64,000 nt of DNA, taken from Poriferisodalis sp965215815 (GTDB taxonomy: Bacteria > Actinomycetota > Acidimicrobiia > Acidimicrobiales > Poriferisodalaceae). The notes below the pieces were generated by a model. That model was not told the DNA's origin. It did not search any database and saw only the letters and a list, made by a program, of their open reading frames with translations. Where the stretch lies: the NCBI RefSeq assembly GCF_965215815.1, contig NZ_CBDCEO010000013.1, positions 248,001-312,000 of the forward strand, given 5' to 3'. A program made the position numbers and the translations under genes. Shown here piece by piece: positions 9,415 to 17,466 of this stretch (position 1 is the first letter of the stretch; each line of letters opens with the position of its first letter).

Positions 9415-9683
9415 GAGCTCGGTGAGTCTGGGGCCCGTCTCAGATCCCGCAACAGCGCGCCGTCGTTGTGACGGTGTTCACGGTCGGCCATCGCCAGCTC
9501 AGTGGGGTCGGCAACCAGCAAGTCCTCGCGGGCCACAACCCACATCTGTTCCCCTTCGGAGCGGCGCGCGTAGCAATCGCGGGCGAAGCTCAGCGCCAGA
9601 TCGTCGTCGGGTGCTTCGAGTGCGCCGACGTGGGTGAAGGGGTCCTTGCCAGGACGCTTCAGGAACACCTCGTAGGTCTTCAC
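9411..9683 (-). CDS. paaB: Phenylacetyl-CoA epoxidase subunit PaaB
   Basis: A 90-residue protein beginning VKTYEVFLKRPGKDPFTHVG and continuing with ALEAPDDDLALSFARDCYARR and MWVV, matching the short PaaB subunit that bridges the PaaAC heterodimers. The GTG start at 9683 overlaps the paaD stop (GTGA) and its own stop overlaps the paaC start (ATGA). The gene is hidden inside a much longer open frame, but only this segment has family sequence, and the overlaps fix the start. Confidence 0.92.
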   Translation of the reverse strand: MKTYEVFLKRPGKDPFTHVGALEAPDDDLALSFARDCYARRSEGEQMWVVAREDLLVADPTELAMADREHRHNDGALLRDLRRAPDSPSS

Positions 9684-10231
9684 GCAGGCACCTTGGGTGT
9701 TGGCGCCGCCCCCATGGCGGCCGTGGGCAGCGAAATGTCGACGCGGCCGACCACTTCCACCGGGTTGCGGCATTGCGGACACCATTCGACGCTGCGGCAC
9801 GGCGTCGGCCCGAAGTCCGACCGGTGCTCCAGCGCTTGGTTCCCGCAGATCGGGCACGTCGCTTCTGCCCGTGCGTTTCGGACTGCCACGGAGTACTCGC
9901 GGGCCATGAAGCCCACCGCCGAGGGCGCGATGCGATCCGGCGTCCACACCGGATCGGCGACGAACACCACATCGATCGAAACGTCGGTGCCGGCAGATGC
10001 TGATTGAGCTGCTGCGAGCACGTCGCGGCGAATCACGTCGAGAGCCGGACAACCGAGCATGGTCGGCACCAGCTCGACTCGCACAGCCGAGCCACCCTCG
10101 CTCAACGAGACACTCTCGAGAATGCCCAGCTCGGCGATCGTTACCTCCGGGTACTCGGGATCGCACACGAACGACACGGCCTCGCGCACGGCGTCTACGA
10201 GGCCTGCGTCCAAGCCGCGGGTGTTGCTCAC
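9680..10231 (-). CDS. paaD: Phenylacetate-CoA oxygenase accessory protein PaaD
   Basis: About 183 residues with an N-terminal MIP18/DUF59 domain (FVCDPEYPEVTIAELGILE) and a C-terminal zinc ribbon (CPICGN then PTPCRSVEWCPQC). PaaD is needed in vivo for a functional epoxidase, probably through iron-sulfur or metal maturation. The GTG start overlaps the paaA stop (GTGA). The placement between paaA and paaB is a rearrangement of the usual A-B-C-D-E order. Confidence 0.9.
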   Translation of the reverse strand: MSNTRGLDAGLVDAVREAVSFVCDPEYPEVTIAELGILESVSLSEGGSAVRVELVPTMLGCPALDVIRRDVLAAAQSASAGTDVSIDVVFVADPVWTPDRIAPSAVGFMAREYSVAVRNARAEATCPICGNQALEHRSDFGPTPCRSVEWCPQCRNPVEVVGRVDISLPTAAMGAAPTPKVPA

Positions 10232-11148
10232 GCAGCCACCGCCGCGGCCTCGTCGAGCGCGGAGCGCACCCACGCCGCTCCGTCCCAGGCGTTGCGCGCG
10301 TCGCGCAAGCGTCGCTCACTGTCAGGGCCGCGGCCAGCGATCGCATCGGCGAGCGCATCCCAGTCGATCTCGCCGCTGATCCAGCGCCCCGTGTCGGGAT
10401 CCTGGCGCAGATCCGGGTCGGGAATGGTGAAGCCGGCAGCTTGCAGCTGAGGCACCATCTTCTGCACGAACCGGTCGCGCAGCACCTCGTTGCGCTCGGA
10501 CTTGATGTGCCAGCGCAGCAGCACATCGTTCGGCCGGGAGTCAGGCCCGAACAGCTGCACCGACGGCCACCACCACCGCTCGATCCCGTCCTGCATCAAC
10601 TGGTGCTGCTGGGGCGTGCCTTTGGCCATCTTCAGCAACAGCTCCTCGCCGTTGCGCATGTGGAAGCCCTCCTCGGCGATGATGCGCCGCAGGATGCGCT
10701 TGTAGGGGCCGTAGCTGCAGTTCTTGAACACGGCCTGCTGGCTGGCGAGCGCGGCAGCGTCTACGAGATACGCGATCGCAATCTGGTCGCCCCACGTGTA
10801 GGCCCGGTAGTGGAACACATTGTGGAACGTGGTGCGACCCGCCAGCAGGTCGGCAGTCATCTCGTCGCGGGTCTTGGGGCCCATGTCCGCCGCCACCATG
10901 TACAGCAGGTGCGCGTGGCCGATCTCGTCCTGGGTCTTGGCCAGCGCCGTCAGCTTGTTGGACAGCCCCGGCGCCTTCGCGATCCAGTCCCGCTCGGTCA
11001 GCCCGCCCATGTACTCGCTGTTGGCATGCAGCTCGATGAACCGAAAGACAGCCTCGCGGTACGCGCCCGGCATGTCATCGCAGGGCTCCACCAGGCCACC
11101 GTCGTCAAGGAACGCCTCAAAGTCCTCCATTGAGTCCCAGCTACGCAT
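10228..11148 (-). CDS. paaA: Phenylacetyl-CoA epoxidase catalytic subunit PaaA
   Basis: The catalytic di-iron subunit of the epoxidase that converts phenylacetyl-CoA to the ring 1,2-epoxide. Iron ligands are visible in ANSEYMGGL, KTQDEIGHAHLLY and IAEEGFHMRNGEELL. The ATG at 11148 is preceded by AGGGAG six bases upstream, which decides this start over one eight codons earlier. At 306 residues it is of normal length. It is the first gene of the coupled paaADBC operon; the reductase gene paaE is not nearby, so electrons must come from a reductase encoded elsewhere. Confidence 0.94.
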   Translation of the reverse strand: MRSWDSMEDFEAFLDDGGLVEPCDDMPGAYREAVFRFIELHANSEYMGGLTERDWIAKAPGLSNKLTALAKTQDEIGHAHLLYMVAADMGPKTRDEMTADLLAGRTTFHNVFHYRAYTWGDQIAIAYLVDAAALASQQAVFKNCSYGPYKRILRRIIAEEGFHMRNGEELLLKMAKGTPQQHQLMQDGIERWWWPSVQLFGPDSRPNDVLLRWHIKSERNEVLRDRFVQKMVPQLQAAGFTIPDPDLRQDPDTGRWISGEIDWDALADAIAGRGPDSERRLRDARNAWDGAAWVRSALDEAAAVAA

Positions 11149-11319
11149 CGACAACTCCCTGCCGCCTCGCATCTACTCCGATGCTACGCCTGGGTCGCGT
11201 GATGCCGATCGCGTCATGCTGATCGCGCGATTTCACAGCCAGGGATCGCGCGAATGATAATCGGTCACGCGCTGGAAGGCCTCGCCTGCTGCGGCGATCG
11301 GGTGGCTAGCGCCGTGTCA

Positions 11320-11331
11320 GCAAACGTTTGC
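11320..11331. promoter_or_regulatory. LacI-family-like operator palindrome, copy 1
   Basis: GCAAACGTTTGC is a perfect 12-bp palindrome with the central CG step typical of LacI/GalR-family operators. A second copy of its CAAACGTTTG core lies 107 bp away. It sits about 170 bp upstream of the paaA start. No LacI-family gene is in the window, so the regulator would act in trans; the assignment is inference from shape. Confidence 0.45.
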
Positions 11332-11342
11332 CAGTGTGGCGC

Positions 11343-11389
11343 TTTTCTGTGCAAAATCGCTCGCTCAGCGAACATTTCTGCACAGAAAA
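11343..11389. repeat. Long inverted repeat (11-bp arms)
   Basis: TTTTCTGTGCA at 11343-11353 and its exact reverse complement TGCACAGAAAA at 11379-11389 are separated by 25 bases. On RNA they would form a stem-loop with T/A-rich outer ends, so it could be a terminator for the rightward direction or a split operator. It lies between the two AAACGTTT palindromes. Confidence 0.45.
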
Positions 11390-11437
11390 CCGATCCTGTC
11401 GAGGCCAGCGCGAGGCATCCAGCCCGCCTCAACCACG

Positions 11438-11447
11438 CAAACGTTTG
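11438..11447. promoter_or_regulatory. LacI-family-like operator palindrome, copy 2
   Basis: CAAACGTTTG repeats the core of the site at 11320-11331, including the G before it (GCAAACGTTTG). It lies just past the stop codon of the phosphorylase gene. Two copies about 107 bp apart would suit looping or cooperative binding by one regulator. Confidence 0.4.
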
Positions 11448-11458
11448 TGGTCACAGCA

Positions 11459-12238
11459 CTAGATCGTTGAAACGGTGCGGCCCAGCAGGGCGAACAGCGG
11501 GTCCTTGGTGGCTTCAAGCGCCGCCGACACCTCTTCGTGGGAGATCTCGCCGTCGAACATGCCTGCGGCCATGTTCGCCACGACCGCCACACCGGCGTAG
11601 GGAATCCCGACCTCGCGGGCAAGCGCCACTTCGGGATAGCCGGTCATCCCCACGACGCTCCCGCCCATCTGGGCATACATGCGGATCTCTGCCGGCGTCT
11701 CGAAGCGCGGTCCATTCGTGCAGACATAGGTGGCGCTCGGTGCCACGTCGATGCCCTCGGCTAGGGCCGCGGCGGCCATCGCCGCACGCAGCGCCGGGTC
11801 GTACGGGGTGGTCATGTCGGTGTGCACGACGTGGCCCGGCTGATCGAAGAAGGTTGCGGTACGGCCGGTGGTGAACTCCAGGTAGTCGTCGAGCAGCAGG
11901 AACGACCCGGTGCCGTGCTCAGGCACCATCGAGCCCACGACGGTCACGGCCAGGATGGCCGTGGCCCCGAGGTCGCGCATTGCGGCGATGTTGGCCCGGT
12001 AGTTGATCGCGGACGGCGGGATCGAATGGTCGCCGCCGTGACGGGGCACGAACACGATGCGCCGCCCATGCCACCGGCCGGTCATTGCCGATGCCTCGCC
12101 CCAGTCGGTCTGCACCATGCGGTGCTCGGCTTGGGTCAGGCCAGGCAGCTCATAGAAGCCCGTCCCGGCAATGATCCCGACCGGAGGGCGCTCCGGGCTG
12201 GTCTCGATCGTCTCGCCCACGCCGCTCATCGCGCTCAC
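11459..12238 (-). CDS. Methylthioadenosine/methylthioinosine phosphorylase (PNP/MTAP family)
   Basis: A 259-residue nucleoside phosphorylase: GIIAGTGFYELPG, VPRHGGDHSIPPSAINYRAN, NGPRFETPAEIRMYA and GMTGYPEVALARE are family hallmarks. After that the substrate-site region reads VVANMAAG, with Asn where adenine-specific MTAPs have Asp; Asn goes with 6-oxopurine substrates. The gene overlaps (GTGA) the upstream MTA deaminase gene. Together this suggests phosphorolysis of 5'-methylthioinosine to hypoxanthine and methylthioribose-1-phosphate. Plain MTA phosphorylase is the alternative. Confidence 0.85.
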   Translation of the reverse strand: MSAMSGVGETIETSPERPPVGIIAGTGFYELPGLTQAEHRMVQTDWGEASAMTGRWHGRRIVFVPRHGGDHSIPPSAINYRANIAAMRDLGATAILAVTVVGSMVPEHGTGSFLLLDDYLEFTTGRTATFFDQPGHVVHTDMTTPYDPALRAAMAAAALAEGIDVAPSATYVCTNGPRFETPAEIRMYAQMGGSVVGMTGYPEVALAREVGIPYAGVAVVANMAAGMFDGEISHEEVSAALEATKDPLFALLGRTVSTI

Positions 12239-13668
12239 GTCCCCGACTCCTCAGCGAGGCGCTGCGCTCGATGCTGTACCTCAAAGCGGGCCCGTGCTTC
12301 GTCAACGGTCAAGCAGACCCGCCCGGCAACCACACGCTCGCCGCCTACCCAGACATCAGTGACGTGGCGGCTGCCGCCGGACCACGCCACATGGGCAATC
12401 AACTCCTGCGGCGAGGTGACCGGCACAAACGCCACGTCGTCGATGTCGAGCCGGATCATGTCGGCCCAGCGGCCCGGCTCCAGTACCCCGGTGTGCATCT
12501 TGACCCAGCGCCTCGGCGCCGCTGCGGGTCGCCATCGACGGATCATGTCGGCCCAGCGGCCCGGCTCCAGTACCCCGGTGTGCAGACCCAGCGCCTCGGC
12601 GCCGCTGCGGGTCGCCATCGAGATCACCTGTTGTGCACTCATCAATGTGGGGTCCAGTGCGGTCACCCGGGCCAACAGCGAGGCGATCTTGATCTCTTCC
12701 CACAGGTCCAGGTCGTCGTTGGAGCCCGGCCCGTCGGTGGCGAGCGAGACCGTGATGCCTCGTTCGAGCATCTCGGGTACCCGCGCCACACCCGAGCCCA
12801 GCTTCATGTTGCTGACCGGGCAGTGCGCCACGGCCACGCCGGTCGATTCGTAGATGTCGAGGTCTGCATCGTCGAGCCAGATGCTGTGCGCTGCCAGCAC
12901 CCTGCCCTCCAGCACTCCGGCGTCAGCCAGGAGCTGCGGCACGCTGGCACCGCCGTGAGCAGCGGACAGCGCATCTCCCTCGGTGCGCGTCTCGGCCAGG
13001 TGGATGTGCAACAGCGTGTCCCGTTCGCGGGCGGCAGCTGCGATCTCGGCGCAGGCCTCCACACCCAGGTCGTAGGCCGAGTGCGGGGCGAACCCGACCG
13101 TGACGCGGCCGTCGGGATCGTGTTCGGCAGCGTGAAATCGAGCGATGTCATCGATACGGCCCGCCACGCTGCCCGATTGGTCGGCGTGCACCACCGACAT
13201 CACGCCCGGGCACATGACCAGCCGGATGCCAGCCTCGCGGGCCGCATCGGTGACGGCCTGCTCGTAGGCGTACATCTCGCACGTCGTGGTGACGCCCGAG
13301 CGCAGCATCTCGACGGCTCCCAGCGTCATCCCCCACCACACATCGTCGGGCCGCAGCCGGCCCTCGCGGGGCCACATCACGTCGGTCAGCCACGCCATGA
13401 GCGGCAGCCCGTCGCCAGCGCCTCGCACCAGCGTCATCGGCGTGTGCGCGTGGGTGTTGACAAGCCCCGGCATCAACAGGCCGCCCACGCTGATCACGGG
13501 CGTGTCCGTCGCAGGCGCGTCCGCCGCCGGGCCCACCCACGCAATGCGCCCGTCGGCGCCCACGTCCACCGCACCGCGCTCGATCGTCGAGAAATCCTCG
13601 TCACACGTCAGCACAACATCGGCGAGGAATCGAGCGCCATCTGTAGGGGCATCTGAATCGTTCGGCAC
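12235..13668 (-). CDS. MTA/SAH deaminase-type amidohydrolase with internal duplication
   Basis: This amidohydrolase (477 residues) belongs to the 5'-methylthioadenosine/S-adenosylhomocysteine deaminase group: NTHAHTPMTLVRGAGDGLPL, HIHLAET, HSIWLDDADL, VAHCPVSNMKLGSGVARVPE and SLATDGPGSNDDLDLWEE carry the metal and substrate ligands, and all are intact. After the barrel there is a 29-residue extra segment: HTGVLEPGRWADMIR occurs twice, separated by RWRPAAAPRRWVKM. That comes from a tandem DNA duplication (separate entry). The family body resumes as LDIDDVAFVPV. The insert is outside the metal site, so activity is possible. The GTG start at 13668 gives a normal N-terminus. Confidence 0.85.
   Translation of the reverse strand: MPNDSDAPTDGARFLADVVLTCDEDFSTIERGAVDVGADGRIAWVGPAADAPATDTPVISVGGLLMPGLVNTHAHTPMTLVRGAGDGLPLMAWLTDVMWPREGRLRPDDVWWGMTLGAVEMLRSGVTTTCEMYAYEQAVTDAAREAGIRLVMCPGVMSVVHADQSGSVAGRIDDIARFHAAEHDPDGRVTVGFAPHSAYDLGVEACAEIAAAARERDTLLHIHLAETRTEGDALSAAHGGASVPQLLADAGVLEGRVLAAHSIWLDDADLDIYESTGVAVAHCPVSNMKLGSGVARVPEMLERGITVSLATDGPGSNDDLDLWEEIKIASLLARVTALDPTLMSAQQVISMATRSGAEALGLHTGVLEPGRWADMIRRWRPAAAPRRWVKMHTGVLEPGRWADMIRLDIDDVAFVPVTSPQELIAHVAWSGGSRHVTDVWVGGERVVAGRVCLTVDEARARFEVQHRAQRLAEESGT
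12453..12622. repeat. Tandem duplication inside the MTA deaminase gene
   Basis: Two direct copies abut: 12453-12539 (87 bp) and 12540-12622 (83 bp). They are identical except that the first holds four extra bases (read as AAGA on the coding strand) and the last base differs. An 83-bp duplication alone would shift the frame; the four extra bases bring the insertion to 87 bp, a multiple of three, and restore it. Confidence 0.85.
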
Positions 13669-13735
13669 GTCCTCATCTTCGCACTGGAGCGCGCCTGCCC
13701 GTCAACGCGTCTGCTCATGCCACAATCGCGGCTTC

Positions 13736-14680
13736 ATGACCCTGTTCCTGCAGCGGGTCTTCGACTCGTTCGCCAACGGCTCCGCGTATGCGGCTCTGGC
13801 AGTGGCGATCTCGATGGTGTTCCGCTCGACCGGGGTGCTGAACCTCGCACAGGGACAGCTTGCGATGCTGTCCGCATACATCGCGGTGGTGTTCGCAGCA
13901 GGCGCGGATCCAACGGTGGCGTTCTCGGGCTGGCTGGCGCCATTCGCGACGCCATGGCCGATCTGGGCTGCAGTTGCTGCTGCGGTCGTCGTGTCTGCAG
14001 TCCTGGGTGCGCTCCTCGAATACACGGTGATCCGGCCAATGCACGGCGATCCAGTACCGACGATCGGGGCGACACTCGGGCTCTACCTGCTCATCGGCGC
14101 CTTCGTGGTCAAGCACTTCGGCGGTCGCCAGAGATTTCTCGGCTCGCCGTTCCCGCAAGAGCACACTGACCGTTTTGTCATCGGGGGTGCGCGGCTGTGG
14201 TTCGACAGCATCGGCCTCACGCTCACGATGCTTGCTGCGATAGGCCTGCTGGCACTGGTTCAGCGCACAACCAAGATCGGGCTGGCCTTCCGAGCCATCA
14301 CTTCCAACCGGGACAGCGCCGCGTTGCTGGGCATCAGGGTCGAGCGGGTCGTGATGGGCGGGTGGGCCGTGGCGGCGGCGCTGGGCGGTCTCGCAGGCGG
14401 GCTCATTGCCGGGGAATTCAACGTCCGTCCCAGCATGATGGAACGCCTCCTGATCTTCGGCCTCGCAGCAGCCACGCTCGGCGGACTGCGCAGCCCGGCG
14501 TTGGCGCTCGCCGGCGGCTACCTGTTCGCCCTCGCCGAGACCCTGATGTCTGGCTATGTCGGGTTCATTGACAGCCAGGTCACGCTGGTGTGGGCCTTGG
14601 GCGTGCTCATCGTGGTGCTGTCGGTGCGCCCGTCGGGACTGCTGTCTCGCAAGGCAGCCCGCGGGAGCCTGCAGACGTGA
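13736..14680 (+). CDS. Branched-chain amino-acid-type ABC permease, LivH family
   Basis: A 314-residue integral membrane protein with about eight hydrophobic helices and LivH hallmarks: FDSFANGSAYAALAVAISMV, LNLAQGQLAMLSAY, TSNRDSAALLGIRVERVV and LGGLRSPALALAGGY. It should form the inner-membrane channel of a branched-chain amino acid or related importer with LivM. The ATG at 13736 fits the family N-terminus; a longer open frame upstream overlaps the divergent deaminase gene and is ignored. The livM gene overlaps its stop (GTGA). No LivG/LivF ATPases or binding protein are adjacent. Confidence 0.88.
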   Translation: MTLFLQRVFDSFANGSAYAALAVAISMVFRSTGVLNLAQGQLAMLSAYIAVVFAAGADPTVAFSGWLAPFATPWPIWAAVAAAVVVSAVLGALLEYTVIRPMHGDPVPTIGATLGLYLLIGAFVVKHFGGRQRFLGSPFPQEHTDRFVIGGARLWFDSIGLTLTMLAAIGLLALVQRTTKIGLAFRAITSNRDSAALLGIRVERVVMGGWAVAAALGGLAGGLIAGEFNVRPSMMERLLIFGLAAATLGGLRSPALALAGGYLFALAETLMSGYVGFIDSQVTLVWALGVLIVVLSVRPSGLLSRKAARGSLQT

Positions 14681-15804
14681 CGAACGGCGACGAGCCGCTG
14701 GCTCAGGGCCCCGAACCGTCGGTATTCCGCCTGGAGCCGCACGAGCGCGGCGCTCCGCTCGCCACGGAGACGTCAGCGGAGCCTGCACCAACCCGCGCAC
14801 CGCGGCGGGAGAGGACCCAGCGAGAGCAGCTGCCCCTCGCGCTCACTGTCGGTGCGCTCGCCGTGATAGCGGCACTCGTAGTCATCGTGCCGCTGCGTGC
14901 TTCGTCGACCTTCGTCACCGACGTCACCCAGCTGGCAGCGTTCTGCTTGGTCTTCGCCGGGCTCTGGCTGCTCACGCACCGGATGGGTCTGCTCTCCATC
15001 GGTCATGGGGCACTCACCGGCTGCGGCTCATACGCGGCGCTGCACGCCGCGAACGACTTCGGGCTGCCGCTGTTGGCGATGCCGCTGGTCGGCTTCGTGG
15101 CGGGCTGCGCAGTGGGCGCGCTGCTGGGCATTCCAGCGCTGCGCTTGCCCAAGGCCTACCTGGCGTTGTTGACGCTCTCGGCCGCGGTGGCGTTCCCGAT
15201 CGTGCTGCGGCAACTCGACGGTCCCCTGCCGGTCACCCTCGACGGCGAGTTTGTCCCGCCCAGCTGGACAGGCATCGCCCCCAACGACGAGCACATCTGG
15301 GAGTTCTGGATCGTCGTCGCGTGGGTAGTGATCGCCTTCTGGCTGCTGCACGGACTGCTGTCGGGGCCCATCGGGCGAGCGCTCGTCGCCACCCGGGACG
15401 AGCCGACGGCGGCAGCCACGTTCGGCGTACCGGTGTACCGGCTGCGGCTGGTGGGGGTGAGCCTCAGCAGCGGGCTTGCGGGCCTGGCAGGCGGTCTCAT
15501 GCTCGTACCGGTGAACTTCAACGATCAATCGCTGTATCCCGAGGAGTTGTCGATCAAGCTGTTCGCGCTCACCATCGCCTTCGGGAGCACTGCCATCGGC
15601 GGCAGTCGACTCATCACGACTGTGCCCGCCGCCACCGTGCTGGTGCTGCTGCCGGTCTGGCTCGTCGACCGGCCCGGATGGGTAACCCAAGGCGGCTGGA
15701 TTGGCCTCGTGAAGTCGGAGTTCTTCCTCTATGCGGTGCTGCTGCTGGTGGCTGCATACGCTCGCAGCCGCCGGGCGCGAGCAGTCCGGACCTACGACGC
15801 GTGA
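14677..15804 (+). CDS. Branched-chain amino-acid-type ABC permease, LivM family
   Basis: About 375 residues: a hydrophilic N-terminal arm of roughly 55 residues and then LivM-type helices (GLLSIGHGALTGCGSYAALH, LRLPKAYLALLTLS, RDEPTAAATFGVPVYRLRL, FGSTAIGGSRLITTVP). It pairs with the preceding LivH homologue. The GTG start overlaps the livH stop and its own TGA overlaps the start of the methyltransferase gene. The transporter lacks local ATPase and binding-protein genes, so these must be encoded elsewhere or the pair is orphaned. Confidence 0.87.
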   Translation: MTNGDEPLAQGPEPSVFRLEPHERGAPLATETSAEPAPTRAPRRERTQREQLPLALTVGALAVIAALVVIVPLRASSTFVTDVTQLAAFCLVFAGLWLLTHRMGLLSIGHGALTGCGSYAALHAANDFGLPLLAMPLVGFVAGCAVGALLGIPALRLPKAYLALLTLSAAVAFPIVLRQLDGPLPVTLDGEFVPPSWTGIAPNDEHIWEFWIVVAWVVIAFWLLHGLLSGPIGRALVATRDEPTAAATFGVPVYRLRLVGVSLSSGLAGLAGGLMLVPVNFNDQSLYPEELSIKLFALTIAFGSTAIGGSRLITTVPAATVLVLLPVWLVDRPGWVTQGGWIGLVKSEFFLYAVLLLVAAYARSRRARAVRTYDA

Positions 15805-16376
15805 CCGCCGCTGACCGCTGGGATGCGAAATACGCCGATTGGCATGAGCCCGGGTCGCCCTCGGAGTTCGTGACGGGCCACGCTGAGCTGCTGGCCGAGT
15901 GCCCGACGGCGGTGGACCTGGCCGGTGGCACTGGCGGCACTGCGCTGTGGCTGGCAGCCCTAGGCATCGATACGACGCTGGTCGAGGTCTCCGGGCGGGC
16001 GTTGGAGATTGCTCGGAGCACCGCTGCTGAGCGTGGCGTGCAGTTGCGGACCGTCTGCGCCGATCTGGAAGCCGAGCCGCTGCCGACCGCTGCCGGACTG
16101 GGCAGCGAGCGCGGTTGGCATGCCGTCGTCTGTGCCAACTTCCTGCACCGCCCCCTGCTCGGTTCGCTGAGCGGACTGCTGGCGCCGGGCGGCATCGCAT
16201 TCGTGCAGATCGCGACGGTCAAGAACCTGCTGATCAATGCGCGTCCGGGCCGCCCCTACCTCGTGGAGCGGGGCGAGCTGCCCGGCCTGTGCGGCGGACT
16301 CGAACCGATCAGCTTCGAAGAGGACTGGTTCGGCCACCGCCACGAGGCACGCTTGCTCGCCCACCGTCCTGGCTGA
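15801..16376 (+). CDS. Class I SAM-dependent methyltransferase (TehB-like size)
   Basis: The 191-residue product opens with DRWDAKYADW, as in small TehB-like methyltransferases, and has the SAM-binding motif I VDLAGGTGGTALWLAALG, then LVEVSGRALEIAR (acidic loop after strand 2) and DLEAEPLP (motif II). The GTG at 15801 overlaps the livM stop (GTGA), so it belongs to the livHM transcript. The substrate is not evident from sequence; tellurite or thiol methylation are only family-level possibilities. Confidence 0.8.
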   Translation: MTAADRWDAKYADWHEPGSPSEFVTGHAELLAECPTAVDLAGGTGGTALWLAALGIDTTLVEVSGRALEIARSTAAERGVQLRTVCADLEAEPLPTAAGLGSERGWHAVVCANFLHRPLLGSLSGLLAPGGIAFVQIATVKNLLINARPGRPYLVERGELPGLCGGLEPISFEEDWFGHRHEARLLAHRPG

Positions 16377-16386
16377 GCCCACTCAC

Positions 16387-16416
16387 GCAGAACGAGGTCA
16401 GGCAGAACCAGGTCAG
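16387..16416. repeat. Two 15-bp tandem repeats between convergent genes
   Basis: GCAGAACGAGGTCAG and GCAGAACCAGGTCAG sit back to back, followed by a degenerate third copy (GCAAGAACCCGATGAG). They occupy the short gap between the methyltransferase stop and the end of the SDR gene. No terminator hairpin was recognised here. Confidence 0.6.
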
Positions 16417-16459
16417 GCAAGAACCCGATGAGGCAAGAGACCCTTTCACGCAACAGCGA

Positions 16460-17296
16460 TCAGCTGAGCAGCCAGTCCGCTGGCGTGATGTCGGAATCGG
16501 CGAAGAGCCTCGACTGGAAGCGTCGCATGCCCGACAGCCACCGGTCGATGTCCGACGCCTTGCGCTCGCGGTAGGTCTGCACCTCAGGATGGGGCAGCAC
16601 CAAGAAGCGCTCTTCGGTCATGGCCTCAATGACAGTCTGTGCCAACTCCGACGGCTGCAGGATGCCGTCACCAGCCGCGGCCCCCGGCGTGCCTCGCCCT
16701 TGGTCGCCATTGCCGGTTCGGTCGGGGCTGTTGGCCAAGATGTTCGTCTCCACGGCCTGCGGGCACAGCATCGACACCACGATGCCCTTGTCGCCGTAGG
16801 TGATCGACAGGAACTCGCCCAGCGACACCGCAGCCGCCTTGGTGACGGCGTACTGCAGCGAGCCGAGCTGCGTGAGCAGCCCCGCCGCCGAGGCGGTGTT
16901 CAGCAGGTAGCCGCCGCCGTTGGACACCATGACGGGAACGGCTGCCCGGGCCGCGTACACGTGAGACATCACGTGGACTTCCCACATGCGTTGGATCTCG
17001 TCGTTGGCGACCTCGAGGCCGCCCTGGGTCACGTAGCCGGCGTTGGACACGAACACATCGAGTGCGCCGTGGGCTGCGACCGTGTCGGCCACCACTGCCT
17101 TGATGGCCTCCTCATCAGTGACATCGAGCCCGACGGCTGTGCCCCCAACCCGATCCGCCACGACCTGCGCGCCAGCCTCATCGCGGTCAACCACGACCAA
17201 CGCCCGCGCCCCTTCTGCGGTGAAGCGCTCCACGAGCGCCTCCCCGATTCCACTCGCTCCACCCGTGACGACCGCAACCTTGCCTGCAAGCTCCAT
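16460..17296 (-). CDS. Short-chain dehydrogenase/reductase
   Basis: A 278-residue classical SDR: the NAD(P)-binding TGGASGIGEALV, an acidic VVVDRDEAG after strand 2 (favouring NAD), NAG, and the catalytic region NTASAAGLL followed by YAVTK (Tyr and Lys). ATG at 17296 starts MELAGKVAVVTGG, the normal N-terminus; an upstream open extension has no family sequence. It is divergent from the CaiB transferase gene, with about 170 bp between the two starts, so a shared control region is possible. The substrate is not known. Confidence 0.87.
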   Translation of the reverse strand: MELAGKVAVVTGGASGIGEALVERFTAEGARALVVVDRDEAGAQVVADRVGGTAVGLDVTDEEAIKAVVADTVAAHGALDVFVSNAGYVTQGGLEVANDEIQRMWEVHVMSHVYAARAAVPVMVSNGGGYLLNTASAAGLLTQLGSLQYAVTKAAAVSLGEFLSITYGDKGIVVSMLCPQAVETNILANSPDRTGNGDQGRGTPGAAAGDGILQPSELAQTVIEAMTEERFLVLPHPEVQTYRERKASDIDRWLSGMRRFQSRLFADSDITPADWLLS

Positions 17297-17466
17297 GGCC
17301 CGGCAGCGTAATGGCGACTGTGCGGGAAGCTCCGTGCCACCCTGCCCGCCGCTGGGTCCCCTCTGCCGGATTTGGGGTCCCCAGAGCATTGCGTGTGGTG
17401 CAGTGTCAGGCTGGTGCGGTCGGCGCCGAGCTTCGACAGCGAGTTCGACACAGCGTTGGAGGGCCA

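Larger units (their letters stand above)
11149..11458. other. Intergenic region with paired palindromes upstream of paaA
   Basis: About 310 bp without a gene, between the paaA start and the 3' end of the phosphorylase gene. The half near paaA is GC-rich with repeated GATCGCG words. The rest is less GC-rich and holds two AAACGTTT-centred palindromes and one long inverted repeat, listed separately. It is the likely control region of the leftward paa operon. Confidence 0.5.

Noticed and set aside
12271..13656. A 461-residue plus-strand frame opposite the deaminase gene.
   Set aside because: Antisense shadow of an enzyme with complete metal-site motifs; composition is His/Arg/Val-rich with no domain.
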